From contig JANXXH010000051.1 in NCBI GenBank assembly GCA_025350705.1, positions 1 through 64,000 of the forward strand: a stretch of DNA of 64,000 nt, in the 5' to 3' direction. The notes beneath the pieces were generated by a model. It saw only the letters and a program-made list of their open reading frames with translations. It made no database searches and was not told where the DNA came from. Shown here one piece after another: positions 1 through 10,269 of the stretch (positions are counted from its first letter, which is position 1; every line of letters begins with the position of its first letter). The position numbers were made by a program, and so were the translations under genes. This DNA comes from Gallionella sp. GTDB taxonomy: Bacteria; Pseudomonadota; Gammaproteobacteria; Burkholderiales; Gallionellaceae.

Positions 1-402
1 ATCGGCAGCGAGCGCGGCCTGGTCGTGCCCATCATCCGCGATGCCGATAAATTATCTTTCGCGGACATCGAAAAACAGATCGCCGATTTCGGCGCGCGCG
101 CCAAGGTCGGCAAGCTGACGATGGAAGAACTCACCGGTGGCACGTTCAGCGTGTCCAACGGTGGGGTGTTCGGCTCGATGCTCTCCACGCCCATCATCAA
201 TCCGCCTCAATCAGCCATACTCGGTATTCACGCAACCAAGGACAGGGCAGTGGTTGAGAACGGACAGATCGTGGTCCGTCCGATGAACTATCTAGCGGTG
301 TCCTATGACCATCGCATCATTGATGGCCGGGAGGCGGTGCAGTTCCTCGTCACGATCAAGGAGGCACTGGAGTATCCGGGGAGGGTGTTGCTGGATTTGT
401 AG
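1..402 (+). CDS. odhB: Dihydrolipoyllysine-residue succinyltransferase (2-oxoglutarate dehydrogenase E2), C-terminal part; 5' end outside window
   Basis: Reading frame is open to base 1; catalytic-domain motifs [32 protein letters not shown] and [16 protein letters not shown] are typical of E2o. Confidence 0.93.
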   Translation: MGSERGLVVPIIRDADKLSFADIEKQIADFGARAKVGKLTMEELTGGTFSVSNGGVFGSMLSTPIINPPQSAILGIHATKDRAVVENGQIVVRPMNYLAVSYDHRIIDGREAVQFLVTIKEALEYPGRVLLDL

Positions 403-411
403 GGGGTGCAG

Positions 412-466
412 CACCCCCTCTCCCCTCGTGGGAGAGGGTTGGGGAGTGGGTTGGGGAGAGGGGGCT
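412..466. repeat. Pyrimidine/purine-biased intergenic repeat (CCCTCTCCC...GGGAGAGGGTTGGGG), left copy
   Basis: ccctctcccctcgtgggagagggttggggagtgggttggggagaggg; related copies at about 1933-1972 and 39945-40003. Confidence 0.7.
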
Positions 467-513
467 GAACATAAGGCCGTTCGCCCTGAGGTATCGAAGG
501 GTGAATGACGAAA

Positions 514-783
514 ATCAAAACCGCCGGGGGTAGCCCGGCAGCTAGTCACTTTTTCTTGCTTCGCCAAAGAAAAAGTAACCAAAAAGAAGGCGACCCCGGT
601 TTGCCGCCCCTACGGGGTACCCTCGATCAGCCGCAAGCAAGCGGGGCTGCGCAACTCGACCTGGTGGGGCGCACACCCCGCGCCCCACTGCGGGACTCGA
701 ACAGTGCTCGCCTAAACCTCCGCTTCCTTGCATCTGATCAAGGCGGCGCACAGGGGATGAAAAGCTAAGAACCAAAACCGTAA
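514..783 (+). repeat. ~260-bp dispersed repeat, left copy, with internal hairpin (CTTTTTCTT...AAGAAAAAG)
   Basis: AAAACCGCCGGGGGTAGCCCGGCAGCTAGT...GGCGGCGCACAGGGGA...CCAAAACCGTAAA matches the reverse complement of about 1691-1926. Confidence 0.8.
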
Positions 784-787
784 ATCT

Positions 788-816
788 GGTGGGTACAAAA
801 TCGTGCCCACCCTACC
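788..816. repeat. Palindromic intergenic repeat GGTGGGTAC...GTGCCCACCCTACC
   Basis: ggtgggtacaaaatcgtgcccaccctacc; similar units at 52851-52921. Confidence 0.65.
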
Positions 817-852
817 TGTCTTCTGAGTGGTCGAGCGCAACCACTTGTTGTT

Positions 853-1587
853 TCATATTGCCTCAATCATCTCTGCGATTATGTCTTTTTTTGTATACCC
901 GTCTATTACGCTCCATCCGGTGTGCACTGACCACATGAAGCCAGACAGCTGCTTAACATCGTCGTACTCGGATGACCAATTCCTATTCCGATAGAGAATC
1001 CGGGTAAGCCGTTTAAGGAAAGAAAAGACATCAGGATCGTCGACATCTATGACTGTCAGCGCATAGTGAACCTCCGTCATAAGAATTTCCAACTCAACGA
1101 CAAGCATCTTAACTAAGTGGTCATCTAATCCGTTTAGAACCGCATCCCAGCGCACTTGATCAGGGGAGACCTTCTCCTTAAAGTATTCTCTAAAAAAAGT
1201 TTGATCCTTTAGCCGGTGAAGCAATTCCAGATCGTAGGACTCCTGAAGAGCGGAGAAGAATATCGATAAGCACTCTTCCTTGAACAAGCCGTATTGCAAC
1301 GCGAGATTTCGGCGCACGCGCTTTCGCTTGGACTGCTCCGGAATCCAAACAATTAAGACATAGATAAACAGGCTGACGATGATTCCGACGCTGAGATTGA
1401 AAATAATTTCTTTGCCGTGTAGAAAAGGGGACAGCAATCCCACGGCGTCCATCGAGAATGGCATCGGATCACTGCTTGATTTTAACATTAGCATTGCACT
1501 CACCAAGAAGAGCACCCATAAGCCGAAGCTCAAAACCTTGTGACGGAACATCTTAGTGAAGCGATTCGGCTGAAACCTAACTTTCAA
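853..1587 (-). CDS. Hypothetical membrane protein (two predicted N-terminal TM segments plus a soluble C-terminal domain)
   Basis: 244-aa ORF; hydrophobic stretches VLSFGLWVLFLVSAMLML and IIFNLSVGIIVSLFIYVLIVWI; no family recognised. Confidence 0.65.
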   Translation of the reverse strand: MKVRFQPNRFTKMFRHKVLSFGLWVLFLVSAMLMLKSSSDPMPFSMDAVGLLSPFLHGKEIIFNLSVGIIVSLFIYVLIVWIPEQSKRKRVRRNLALQYGLFKEECLSIFFSALQESYDLELLHRLKDQTFFREYFKEKVSPDQVRWDAVLNGLDDHLVKMLVVELEILMTEVHYALTVIDVDDPDVFSFLKRLTRILYRNRNWSSEYDDVKQLSGFMWSVHTGWSVIDGYTKKDIIAEMIEAI

Positions 1588-1656
1588 GACAACCTCCTGG
1601 CCCTATCTACTAGTAACTCCAATGTACCGGGGTCGAATTGTATTGCCTATCTACCT

Positions 1657-1690
1657 CAGCATGTTGGGCAACTTGTTGCCCAACATGCTG
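1657..1690. repeat. 34-nt inverted repeat (16-bp arms) upstream of the orphan membrane-protein gene
   Basis: CAGCATGTTGGGCAAC-TT-GTTGCCCAACATGCTG; arms perfectly complementary. Confidence 0.85.
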
Positions 1691-1926
1691 GTTTACGGTT
1701 TTGGGTTTACCTTCCCCTGTGCGCCGCCGAGTCGCGCAGGCTGGTCAGGAGAAGTCGGCGAGGACTGTTTGAGCGCGTAGCGCGAGTTCCGCAGCCGCCT
1801 GACCAGAGGAGCAACGCAGGGCACCCACGCAGTGGGCGGCAAACCGGGGGCGATTTCTTTTGGTTACTTTTCTTGGCAAGACAAGAAAAGTAACTAGCTG
1901 CCGGGCTACCCCCGGCGGTTTTGACT
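1691..1926 (-). repeat. ~240-bp dispersed repeat, right copy, inverted relative to 514-783
   Basis: Reverse complement AAAACCGCCGGGGGTAGCCCGGCAGCTAGTTACTTTTCTTG...CAAGAAAAGTAACC...GGCGGCGCACAGGGGA...CAAAACCGTAAA. Confidence 0.8.
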
Positions 1927-1932
1927 TGGTTT

Positions 1933-1972
1933 TCCCTCTCCCTAACCCTCTCCCCCAAGGGGCGAGGGGACT
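1933..1972. repeat. CCCTCTCCCTAACCCTCTCCC intergenic repeat, right copy
   Basis: Same family as 412-466, opposite orientation. Confidence 0.65.
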
Positions 1973-2035
1973 GTTGTGCCTTCGGCGGTTTTGTTTTTAA
2001 CTGGATGGCCGCACCTCGAAACTTCGCTACGCTCG

Positions 2036-2060
2036 TTTTCCCGCTTTCGCGGGAATGACG
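2036..2060. repeat. TTCCCGCTTTCGCGGGAAT palindromic repeat
   Basis: ttcccgctttcgcgggaatgacgg: self-complementary, of the widely dispersed proteobacterial 'TCCCGCGAAAGCGGGA' type. Confidence 0.65.
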
Positions 2061-2061
2061 G

Positions 2062-2913
2062 CTACTGCCGTCCTGCCCAATCCCTCGCAAACTGCCACCC
2101 CACCCTCCCACTCCTCGACCCCCTCTGTATCGTCCATTGCAACGCCGCCTGCCGTGCAGCCTCATCCATCTCACCCGTCAAACCAAAGTGCCGCAACCAA
2201 TGCGCGACGATCTCCAGATATTCATCCTGCATGAATGGATAGAACGACACCCACAAGCCAAAGCGTTCGGATAAAGAAATTTTTTCTTCGACGCTTTCCG
2301 CCGGATGGATTTCGTCGCCGACATATTTTGTCGCAAGATTATCCTGCATCGATTCCGGCATCAGGTGGCGGCGGTTGGAGGTGGCGTAGATCAGCAGGTT
2401 GTCGGAGAAGGCCACCAGCGAGCCGTCGAGTGCGGCCTTGAGCGCTTGGTAGCCCGGCTCGTCGGCGTTGAACGAGAGGTCGTCGCAATACAGGATGAAG
2501 CGCTCCGGCCTGCCCGACACCTGCGCGATGATGTGCGGCAGATCGGCCAGCGCGAGCTTGCCGACTTCGATCAGGCGCAGTCCCTCTGGTGCGTATTCGT
2601 TGAGCAGCGCCTTGACCAGCGATGACTTGCCGGTGCCGCGCGAGCCGGTGAGCAGCACGTTGTTGGCCGTGTGGCCTTGCACGAACTGTTTGGTATTCTG
2701 GTTGATGAGCTGTTTCTGCTTATCGATGGCCAGCAGATCGGTCAAGCCGATGCGGTGCGGGTGCGACACTGACACCAACCTGCCCTGTTCCCAGCGGAAC
2801 GCGTGTGCGGCCTCCCAATTCGGCGCACCTCCCGTTGCAAACTTGGGCAGTGTGCGCTCCAGCTTTTCCATCAAGCGATCGGCGCGGTCGAGAAAGCGGT
2901 CGAGTTTATCCAT
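2062..2913 (-). CDS. DUF815-family AAA ATPase
   Basis: Walker A GSRGTGKSS, RFILYCDDLSF, ATSNRRHLMPE: typical of DUF815 proteins. Confidence 0.88.
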   Translation of the reverse strand: MDKLDRFLDRADRLMEKLERTLPKFATGGAPNWEAAHAFRWEQGRLVSVSHPHRIGLTDLLAIDKQKQLINQNTKQFVQGHTANNVLLTGSRGTGKSSLVKALLNEYAPEGLRLIEVGKLALADLPHIIAQVSGRPERFILYCDDLSFNADEPGYQALKAALDGSLVAFSDNLLIYATSNRRHLMPESMQDNLATKYVGDEIHPAESVEEKISLSERFGLWVSFYPFMQDEYLEIVAHWLRHFGLTGEMDEAARQAALQWTIQRGSRSGRVGWQFARDWAGRQ

Positions 2914-2927
2914 AGGTCAAAACCTTT

Positions 2928-3014
2928 CAGCCACAGAGATCACAGAGACCACAGAGGAAAAACGACAGAGTCCACACCAGATTTTCTTTGTGCACTCTGT
3001 GATCTCTGTGGCTT
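2928..3014. repeat. CACAGAGNNCACAGAG dispersed repeat with inverted half
   Basis: cagccacagagatcacagagaccacagagg ... gtgcactctgtgatctctgtggct forms a long imperfect hairpin; related copy at 14522-14581. Confidence 0.7.
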
Positions 3015-3047
3015 ACACTGTATTTTTGAAAATGAATTTAACTACAA

Positions 3048-4292
3048 TCAACTTCTGTAACTCGCGTTGATCTTTACGTAGTCGTAAGAGAAGTCGCACG
3101 TCCACAACGTAGCCTTGGCCGCACCGCGATTCAACACGACGCGTATCGTGATGTCGCTTTGCTTCATCACGCGCCGCCCATCTTCTTCGCGGTAGCTCGC
3201 CGCGCGTCCGCCATTTTCGGCGACCAGCACATCGTCGAGATACAGCTTGAGCGCGGCGACATCCAGATCATCTACGCCTGCATAACCGATCGCGGCAAGG
3301 ATACGTCCCAGATTGGGATCGGAGGCGAAGAACGCGGTCTTGACCAGCGGTGAATGAGCGATAGCGTAGCCGATCTGTTTACACTCGGCTTCGCTCTTGC
3401 CGCTTTCGATTTGCACGGTGATGAATTTGGTCGCGCCTTCACCATCGCGCACGATGGCTTGCGCAAGATAGATCGCGACTTCGCTGATGGCTGCTTGCAA
3501 TGCCTTGGCGGATTTGCTGTCAGCAGCTTTCACTTCCGACAGAGAAGATTTTCCGGTGGCGATCAGCATCAGCGCGTCATTGGTGGAGGTGTCGCCGTCT
3601 ACGGTGATGCAGTTGAACGAACGGTTGGCGGCCTCGCTGACCATCGCTTGCAGCAGCGGTTGCGCGATGGCCGCATCGGTGGCGATATAACCGAGCATGG
3701 TCGCCATGTTCGGGTGGATCATGCCGGAACCTTTGGCGATGCCGGTGATAGTGATGGTCTTGCCATCTATAGTCACTTGTTTGGAGATCGCCTTGGCGAC
3801 GATGTCGGTGGTCATGATCGCTTGCGCGGCATCGAACCAGTTATCCGCGCGCATGTTGGTGACTGCGCCGGGCAAGCCTGCGGCGATCTTGGTCACCGGC
3901 AGCGGCTCCATGATGACGCCGGTGGAGAACGGTAATATTTGATTGGGCTTGCAGCCCAGCAGACCAGCCAATGCAGCGCAGGTGGTGCGTGCATCATTCA
4001 TACCTTGTTCGCCAGTGCCTGCATTGGCATTGCCGGTGTTGACCACGAGCGCGCGTATGCCGCTCGCGCCTATAACTGCCGCTTGGGCAAGATGCTCGCG
4101 CGCGACGATCACCGGTGCGGCGCAGAAACGATTTTTGGTGAACACGCCCGCTACCCGCGCACCCTCGCTTAACTGCATCACCAGCAGATCTTTGCGGTTC
4201 TCGCGCTTGATGTTCGCTTCGGCGATGCCCAAAGAAACGCCCGCAACGGGCAACAGCTGTGCCGCGACGGGCGGGGTTAAATTAACAGGCAT
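3048..4292 (-). CDS. argJ: Bifunctional glutamate N-acetyltransferase/amino-acid acetyltransferase
   Basis: ArgJ motifs: [61 protein letters not shown]. Confidence 0.97.
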   Translation of the reverse strand: MPVNLTPPVAAQLLPVAGVSLGIAEANIKRENRKDLLVMQLSEGARVAGVFTKNRFCAAPVIVAREHLAQAAVIGASGIRALVVNTGNANAGTGEQGMNDARTTCAALAGLLGCKPNQILPFSTGVIMEPLPVTKIAAGLPGAVTNMRADNWFDAAQAIMTTDIVAKAISKQVTIDGKTITITGIAKGSGMIHPNMATMLGYIATDAAIAQPLLQAMVSEAANRSFNCITVDGDTSTNDALMLIATGKSSLSEVKAADSKSAKALQAAISEVAIYLAQAIVRDGEGATKFITVQIESGKSEAECKQIGYAIAHSPLVKTAFFASDPNLGRILAAIGYAGVDDLDVAALKLYLDDVLVAENGGRAASYREEDGRRVMKQSDITIRVVLNRGAAKATLWTCDFSYDYVKINASYRS

Positions 4293-4396
4293 AAGAATTG
4301 ATTCCTGATTTTATGAGTTGGCAGCTTGTAGCTGGTGGCGAGTAGCTTGTAGCAAAATCGGTTGGCTATCCGCTACACGCTACCAGCCCCCGCTGT

Positions 4397-4882
4397 CTAA
4401 TAGCGTCCGTGGGTACGGTAGATGTAATTGCTCAGCTCTGCGGATTGGCTGTTCACGCGCCGCACGATGCCGTGCACATTGCGCACCACGCCACGCATGA
4501 CTTTGTAGACGATCATCGGATGAGTGTTGATCAGCTTTTCGAAGTCGGCTCTTTTCAGGCACAGCACTTTGGTTTTGCCGACCGCGTAAAGCGTTGCGCT
4601 TATGTCGGAGGCCGCTCCGCCGACGAAGGTGATGATACCGGCCAAGTCGCCAGGCTTGAGCACATGGATGATGGAATTTTCACCGCCACTTTCAATCTTC
4701 ACCTCGATATCGCCATGTGCCAGAATGTACAGATTGTCCGTTTGCTTTTCCCCCGGCTGAACGATTATCTCGCCGGACTTGAAGTCCTGAACCTCGAACA
4801 GTCCTTCGATAATTTCCACTTCTGCATCACTCAACTCCTCGGTGATCGTTGAATTGCGCAGTGTATCCATCACTAATGACAT
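4397..4882 (-). CDS. Cyclic nucleotide-binding (Crp-like sensor) domain protein
   Basis: cNMP-binding fold pattern FEVQDFKSGEIIVQPGEKQTDNLYILAHGDIEV...LKPGDLAGIITFVGG; no HTH domain seen. Confidence 0.85.
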   Translation of the reverse strand: MSLVMDTLRNSTITEELSDAEVEIIEGLFEVQDFKSGEIIVQPGEKQTDNLYILAHGDIEVKIESGGENSIIHVLKPGDLAGIITFVGGAASDISATLYAVGKTKVLCLKRADFEKLINTHPMIVYKVMRGVVRNVHGIVRRVNSQSAELSNYIYRTHGRY

Positions 4883-4900
4883 CTCATTCTCCTTCGCGTG

Positions 4901-7648
4901 TTAACTCAACCTGCCATGGCACTGTTTATATTTTTTGCCCGAACCGCACGGGCACGGATCGTTTCGTCCAACTTTCTGTTCATCGCGTACGAACGGTTTA
5001 TGCTCTTCTCCGGTTGACGAATCCTCGCTGGACATGGCCAAAGCCTCGTCATAATCCGCATGATGATACTGGACATTTCCCGGCGCGGGTGCCGCTTCTA
5101 TCGCTTCGACATCCGACTCGTTGTGCACTTGCACTGTCATCAATATTTGCGTCACTTCGAGTTTGATCGCGTCCAGCATCGCGGCGAACAGCTCGAATGC
5201 TTCGCGCTTGTATTCCTGCTTCGGATTTTTTTGGGCATATCCGCGCAGATGGATACCTTGGCGCAGATGATCCAATGCTGCCAGATGCTCGCGCCAATGC
5301 ACGTCCAGGCTTTGCAGCATCATCGCACGTTCGTAATGGTGCATGACTTCCGCGCTCACCGCTTCGACCTTAGACTGATATTGTTGATGAGCGCGCTCCC
5401 TGACGCGCTTGCGCAGCGCCGCTTCATTGAACTGCTTATCTTCATCCAACCATTTCACCAACGGCAATTCCAGACGGAACTCGGCAGCCAAAACCTTTTC
5501 CAGCGCGGGCACATCCCATTGCTCCTCCATGGAGTGCGGCGGAATGTACTGGTTGATGGTATTTTCCAGCACATCCTCGCGCATCGCCTGGATGGTCTCG
5601 GTGATATCCGCGCTTTCCAGCAACTCGCTGCGCTGCTGATAAATCACCTTGCGCTGGTCGTTGGCGACATCGTCATATTCAAGGATTTGTTTGCGCATGT
5701 CGAAGTTGCGCGCCTCCACTTTGCGTTGCGCATTCTCGATCGCGCGCGTCACCCAGCTATGTTCGATCGCCTCGCCTTCCGGCATCTTGAACTTGTTCAT
5801 GATCGCCGTGACCCGATCCGAAGCAAAGATGCGCAGCAATGGATCTTCCAGTGACAGGAAGAATCGGCTGGAACCCGGATCGCCCTGGCGGCCGGAACGC
5901 CCGCGCAACTGGTTGTCCACGCGGCGCGACTCATGGCGCTCGGTGCCGATGATATGCAGCCCACCGCTATCCAGCACCTGCTGGTGCAGTTGCTGCCACT
6001 CGGTTTTTAGCTGGGCGATTCGCTGCTCTTTGGCAACAGCTCCCAGGCTGGCATCTTCGCGTACCAGATCGATCTGTTTCTCGACATTGCCGCCCAACAC
6101 GATGTCCGTTCCGCGCCCTGCCATGTTGGTGGCGATGGTCACCATCTTCGGGCGTCCGGCCTGCGCGATGATCTCGGCTTCGCGCGCATGCTGCTTGGCA
6201 TTCAGCACTTGGTGCGGCAGTTTGTCCCGCTCCAGATACCCCGACAACAATTCTGAATTCTCGATCGATGTCGTGCCCACCAGCACCGGTTGCCCGCACT
6301 CGTAGCAATCTTTGATGTCTGCTATCACTGCCTGATATTTTTCCTTGGCAGTGAGGTATACCTTGTCCATCATATCCTTGCGTATCGTCGGACGATGCGG
6401 GGGGATGATCACGGTTTCCAGATTGTATATCTGCTGGAACTCATACGCCTCGGTATCCGCCGTGCCGGTCATGCCGGCCAGCTTGTTGTACATGCGGAAA
6501 TAATTCTGGAAGGTGATCGAGGCCAGCGTCTGATTCTCTTTCTGGATGGTCACGCTTTCTTTCGCTTCCACCGCCTGATGCAAGCCATCCGACCAGCGCC
6601 GACCCGACATCAGGCGACCGGTGAATTCATCCACGATCACCACTTCGCCATCTTGCACCACATATTGCTGATCGCGGTGAAACAGGTTGTGCGCGCGCAA
6701 TGCCGCATACAGATGATGGATCAGCGTAATGTTGGCGGGGTCATACAAACTGCCGCCTTCCGGCAACAGCCCGGCCTGGGTAAGGATGTTTTCCGCGTGT
6801 TCGTGGCCGGATTCGGTCAGCAGTATCTGATTGTTTTTCTCATCCACGCTGAAATCGCCGGGAGCTTCAGGCTCGCCTTCCCTGGGCTGATCCACTGTCG
6901 CCTGGCGCACCAGCTGCGGCACCAGTTTGTTGATGCGCACATAAATATCCACGTTATCTTCGGCCTGGCCGGAAATGATCAGCGGCGTGCGCGCCTCGTC
7001 AATCAGGATCGAATCCACCTCGTCCACGATGGCGTAGTTGAGACTGCGTTGATAACGCTCACTTGCCTGCGTCGCCATGTTGTCGCGCAGATAATCGAAG
7101 CCGAATTCGTTGTTGGTTCCGTAGGTAACGTCGGCAGCGTAAGCAGCCTGTTTGTTGGCCGACTCCATCTGCGACAGGATCACGCCCACAGATAAACCCA
7201 GAAAGCGATACAGCTTGCCCATCCATTCGGCATCGCGAGCCGCAAGATAATCGTTCACGGTGACGACATGCACGCCCTGGCCGGAGATCGCATTCAGATA
7301 AACCGGCAGCGTGGCCATCAGGGTCTTGCCTTCGCCGGTGCGCATCTCGGCGATCTTGCCATAATGCAGCACCATGCCGCCGATCAACTGTTCGTCGTAG
7401 TGACGCATCCCCAACGCGCGGGTGCTCGCTTCGCGTACCACGGCAAATGCTTCCGGCAGCAGCGCATCGAGCGATTCGCCCTGTGCAAATCGTTGCTTGA
7501 AACTAAAGGTTTGCTGGCGCAATGCCTCATCGCTTAACTTGGCGATTTCGGCTTCCAGTTTATTGATGGTTTGGGCGGTAGCGCGATATTGCTTGAGCAA
7601 GCGATCGTTGCGGCTACCGAAGATACTTTTCAGCACACTGGAAATCAT
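4901..7648 (-). CDS. secA: Preprotein translocase subunit SecA
   Basis: 915 aa; [39 protein letters not shown]-terminal SEC-C motif [20 protein letters not shown]. Confidence 0.99.
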   Translation of the reverse strand: MISSVLKSIFGSRNDRLLKQYRATAQTINKLEAEIAKLSDEALRQQTFSFKQRFAQGESLDALLPEAFAVVREASTRALGMRHYDEQLIGGMVLHYGKIAEMRTGEGKTLMATLPVYLNAISGQGVHVVTVNDYLAARDAEWMGKLYRFLGLSVGVILSQMESANKQAAYAADVTYGTNNEFGFDYLRDNMATQASERYQRSLNYAIVDEVDSILIDEARTPLIISGQAEDNVDIYVRINKLVPQLVRQATVDQPREGEPEAPGDFSVDEKNNQILLTESGHEHAENILTQAGLLPEGGSLYDPANITLIHHLYAALRAHNLFHRDQQYVVQDGEVVIVDEFTGRLMSGRRWSDGLHQAVEAKESVTIQKENQTLASITFQNYFRMYNKLAGMTGTADTEAYEFQQIYNLETVIIPPHRPTIRKDMMDKVYLTAKEKYQAVIADIKDCYECGQPVLVGTTSIENSELLSGYLERDKLPHQVLNAKQHAREAEIIAQAGRPKMVTIATNMAGRGTDIVLGGNVEKQIDLVREDASLGAVAKEQRIAQLKTEWQQLHQQVLDSGGLHIIGTERHESRRVDNQLRGRSGRQGDPGSSRFFLSLEDPLLRIFASDRVTAIMNKFKMPEGEAIEHSWVTRAIENAQRKVEARNFDMRKQILEYDDVANDQRKVIYQQRSELLESADITETIQAMREDVLENTINQYIPPHSMEEQWDVPALEKVLAAEFRLELPLVKWLDEDKQFNEAALRKRVRERAHQQYQSKVEAVSAEVMHHYERAMMLQSLDVHWREHLAALDHLRQGIHLRGYAQKNPKQEYKREAFELFAAMLDAIKLEVTQILMTVQVHNESDVEAIEAAPAPGNVQYHHADYDEALAMSSEDSSTGEEHKPFVRDEQKVGRNDPCPCGSGKKYKQCHGRLS

Positions 7649-7741
7649 GTTGTTCCAAACTACAAATAAAAATTCCTGACTACAAAAAATAATAAAGGGT
7701 GAGGCGATCCTTCACCCCACCCTCACCAATATCCATCACTG

Positions 7742-8662
7742 TTAACTGGCGGCTTTTTCCAAAAAGCGCACGGGATTTTGAGCACTGCCTTTATAACGAA
7801 CCTCGAAGTGCAGGTGGTTGCCGGTGGAACGTCCGGTGCTTCCAACCTCGGCGATCTTCTCGCCGCGCCTCACCACTTGACCGACCTTTACGAACAATTT
7901 GGATGCATGTCCATAACGGGTGACGATGTCATTGCCATGATCGATCTCGACCATATTACCATACTGGGGATGCATGCTCGCGTAGGCAACCACACCTCCC
8001 GCCGAAGCATAGATCGGCGTTCCGACATCCGCCACAAAGTCCACTCCTTCGTGCATCGCATTGACGCCGGTGAAAGGATCTATACGCCAGCCAAAATTCG
8101 AGGAATAAAAGCCCGAGTGGACTGGCGGAATGGAGGGCAGCAACTTGCGGCTCAACTGGTTCTGTAGCAACATGGTTTCCAGTGCCAGCAACTTGTCGCT
8201 GCGGTCATTGACCACACGGCCCAATCTGTCCAGTTGCTGAGTCAAACCGTTCTCCGACATTTTCTGTTCAGGGAAAACCACCAGCGGACCGCCTCGTGCG
8301 GGCGGTTGGGAAAACTGGAATTCCTCCGGCTTCATTCCGGTCAGCTTGGCCAAGCGCGCACCAAGCGCATCCAGTCGCTGCACCTGCGCCTGCATCTGCC
8401 CGACCCTCACAGCCATGGCATCCAGACTGCTATGCAAATAAAATTGCTGCTTTTGTTGTTCGTCGTTCTGCACTTCGGATAACAAGGCGCGTATCTCATC
8501 GCTCAAGCCTTCTGGAGCAAATCGCACCAGCGCATATTGCAAGGTTAAAGCTGCACCGAGCATCAACCCTGACAACAACAACAACAACCCCGCCATTTGC
8601 CATCCACTCAGCGAAATGCTGCGGGTTTTTGCCAAGTGACTGGAAACTAGAATAATATTCAT
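7742..8662 (-). CDS. M23-family murein endopeptidase (LytM domain), membrane-anchored
   Basis: N-terminal TM; HEGVDFVADVGTPIYASAGGVV and GNHLHFEVRYKGSAQNPVRFL. Confidence 0.94.
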   Translation of the reverse strand: MNIILVSSHLAKTRSISLSGWQMAGLLLLLSGLMLGAALTLQYALVRFAPEGLSDEIRALLSEVQNDEQQKQQFYLHSSLDAMAVRVGQMQAQVQRLDALGARLAKLTGMKPEEFQFSQPPARGGPLVVFPEQKMSENGLTQQLDRLGRVVNDRSDKLLALETMLLQNQLSRKLLPSIPPVHSGFYSSNFGWRIDPFTGVNAMHEGVDFVADVGTPIYASAGGVVAYASMHPQYGNMVEIDHGNDIVTRYGHASKLFVKVGQVVRRGEKIAEVGSTGRSTGNHLHFEVRYKGSAQNPVRFLEKAAS

Positions 8663-8693
8663 GCTTCCCCCTTCTCAAGTAATCTAAAAATTT

Positions 8694-9125
8694 GTGGCAC
8701 AACATCTGAAAACATTGCTGAACGGCACTCAGGAGCTACAGCCGCTGCTGGCCAAAGTCCTATCTTTATCGGCCTTGCAACGGCATTTTATCAATGCCGC
8801 TCCGACTAATCTTGTGCAATCCAGCCAAGTACAGGTATTGGGACTGCAACTTGGCACACTCAGCGTAGCCGTTTCCAATGCCACTGTCGCTGCCAAATTA
8901 CGCCAACTTGCACCCGAACTGGTCGTTCAGATGCAGAACAGGGGCTGTGAGGTTAGCGGAATCCGCGTCAAGGTGCAAGTCTCCTTCGATCGCCTTCAAC
9001 CCAAACCGGCGCCGCATAAGCTGAGCAAGACAGCACAAAACGCGCTGAATGAACTCAGCCTGAACCTGAACGACGATTCACCGCTTAAGCTTGCGCTGAA
9101 AAAAATGACTCGTGCAAAAAGTTAG
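8694..9125 (+). CDS. DUF721 / DciA-like protein
   Basis: Divergent from the M23 gene; DciA/DUF721-like pattern (LRQLAPELVVQMQ...VKVQV). Confidence 0.7.
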   Translation: MAQHLKTLLNGTQELQPLLAKVLSLSALQRHFINAAPTNLVQSSQVQVLGLQLGTLSVAVSNATVAAKLRQLAPELVVQMQNRGCEVSGIRVKVQVSFDRLQPKPAPHKLSKTAQNALNELSLNLNDDSPLKLALKKMTRAKS

Positions 9126-9132
9126 GCTGCCC

Positions 9133-9333
9133 CTATAAGATTGCAAGCCAGCCTACCAGCACATAGCGTTCCAGCACGAACAGCAGCGCAAAAACCAGCA
9201 ACGACAGCACCGTGAAACGAACTGTCTGCCAGGCAAATTCAAGATAGCGGCGATTGCGCGTAAACATATACATCCCGCCACTCAACACCAGCAGCAATAT
9301 CACCAGCACGATGAACAAACGCAGGATCAACAT
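9133..9333 (-). CDS. Small hypothetical membrane protein (66 aa, two TM)
   Basis: MLILRLFIVLVILLLVLSGGMYMFTRNRRYLEFAWQTVRFTVLSLLVFALLFVLERYVLVGWLAIL. Confidence 0.7.
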   Translation of the reverse strand: MLILRLFIVLVILLLVLSGGMYMFTRNRRYLEFAWQTVRFTVLSLLVFALLFVLERYVLVGWLAIL

Positions 9334-9357
9334 AAACCCGCCGTGCTCACCCTTTGA

Positions 9358-10269
9358 TCAAGCCGCCTGTAATTGCATACGGAGAAACGCGGGAGCTTCT
9401 TCCACGCTATTGAATGTGACAAACTCCCAAGCCTGGTCATCGGCGAGCAGTTCACGCAACAGGGCGTTATTCAGGGCGTGACCGGATTTAAAACCGGAGA
9501 AGGCGCCGATCAGCGGATGCCCCAGCAAATAGAGATCGCCGATCGCGTCGAGCACTTTATGTTTGACGAATTCGTCCTCGAAACGCAATCCATCCGCATT
9601 CAGCACGCGATAGTCGTCCATCACGATGGCGTTGTCCAGACTGCCGCCCAACGCCAGGCCTTGTGCGCGCATGGCCTCGACATCCTGCATAAAGCCAAAG
9701 GTACGCGCCCGGCTGATATCACGCACGTAAGACTCATCATCCAGATCGATCGTGACGTGCTGTTTGGTATTGGCAAATACCGGGTGGGCAAAATTGATGG
9801 TAAAAGTTAATTTGTAACCGTGATGCGGCTCAAAGCGCACCCATTTGTCGCCTTGCTTTACTTCCACGATTTTTTTGATGCGTATGAATTTTTTGGCGGC
9901 TGATTGCTCAACGATTCCCGCCGACTGAAGCAGGAACACGAAGGTACCGGCACTGCCATCCATGATCGGCACTTCCGCGCTATCCAGATCTACGTAGGCG
10001 TTATCCACCCCCAATCCGGCCATTGCTGACATCAGATGCTCGATGGTGGCGACCCGCACACCGCCTTGTTCCATACAGGTAGACAAGCGTGTGTCATGCA
10101 CCCGCTCGGCGCGCGCGCGGATTTCCTCGACCGGCTTCACGTCCACACGGCGAAATACGATGCCGGTATTGACCGGGGCCGGACGTAAACCGAGCGTGAC
10201 TTTCTCGCCGCTATGCAAGCCGACACCCGTCACACTGACGGAATTTTTTAAGGTGCGTTGCTTGACCAT
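9358..10269 (-). CDS. lpxC: UDP-3-O-acyl-N-acetylglucosamine deacetylase
   Basis: [46 protein letters not shown]; start trimmed to 10269 from the ORF start at 10305. Confidence 0.97.
   Translation of the reverse strand: MVKQRTLKNSVSVTGVGLHSGEKVTLGLRPAPVNTGIVFRRVDVKPVEEIRARAERVHDTRLSTCMEQGGVRVATIEHLMSAMAGLGVDNAYVDLDSAEVPIMDGSAGTFVFLLQSAGIVEQSAAKKFIRIKKIVEVKQGDKWVRFEPHHGYKLTFTINFAHPVFANTKQHVTIDLDDESYVRDISRARTFGFMQDVEAMRAQGLALGGSLDNAIVMDDYRVLNADGLRFEDEFVKHKVLDAIGDLYLLGHPLIGAFSGFKSGHALNNALLRELLADDQAWEFVTFNSVEEAPAFLRMQLQAA

Noticed and set aside
505-775. Overlapping ORFs on both strands (87 aa and 77 aa)
   Set aside because: They lie entirely inside the ~260-bp dispersed repeat and have no family signature; treated as non-coding repeat.
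1707-2174. 155-aa minus-strand ORF (MRWMRLHGRRRCNGRYRGG...)
   Set aside because: Spans the right-hand repeat copy and antisense of the DUF815 gene end; contains SSRHSRESGKTS and KTAGGSPAASYFSC repeat translations rather than a protein family.
5060-5854. Long antisense ORFs opposite secA, ftsZ, ftsA, murC and others
   Set aside because: GC-rich coding DNA gives long shadow ORFs; the minus-strand genes have clear family motifs and the shadows do not.
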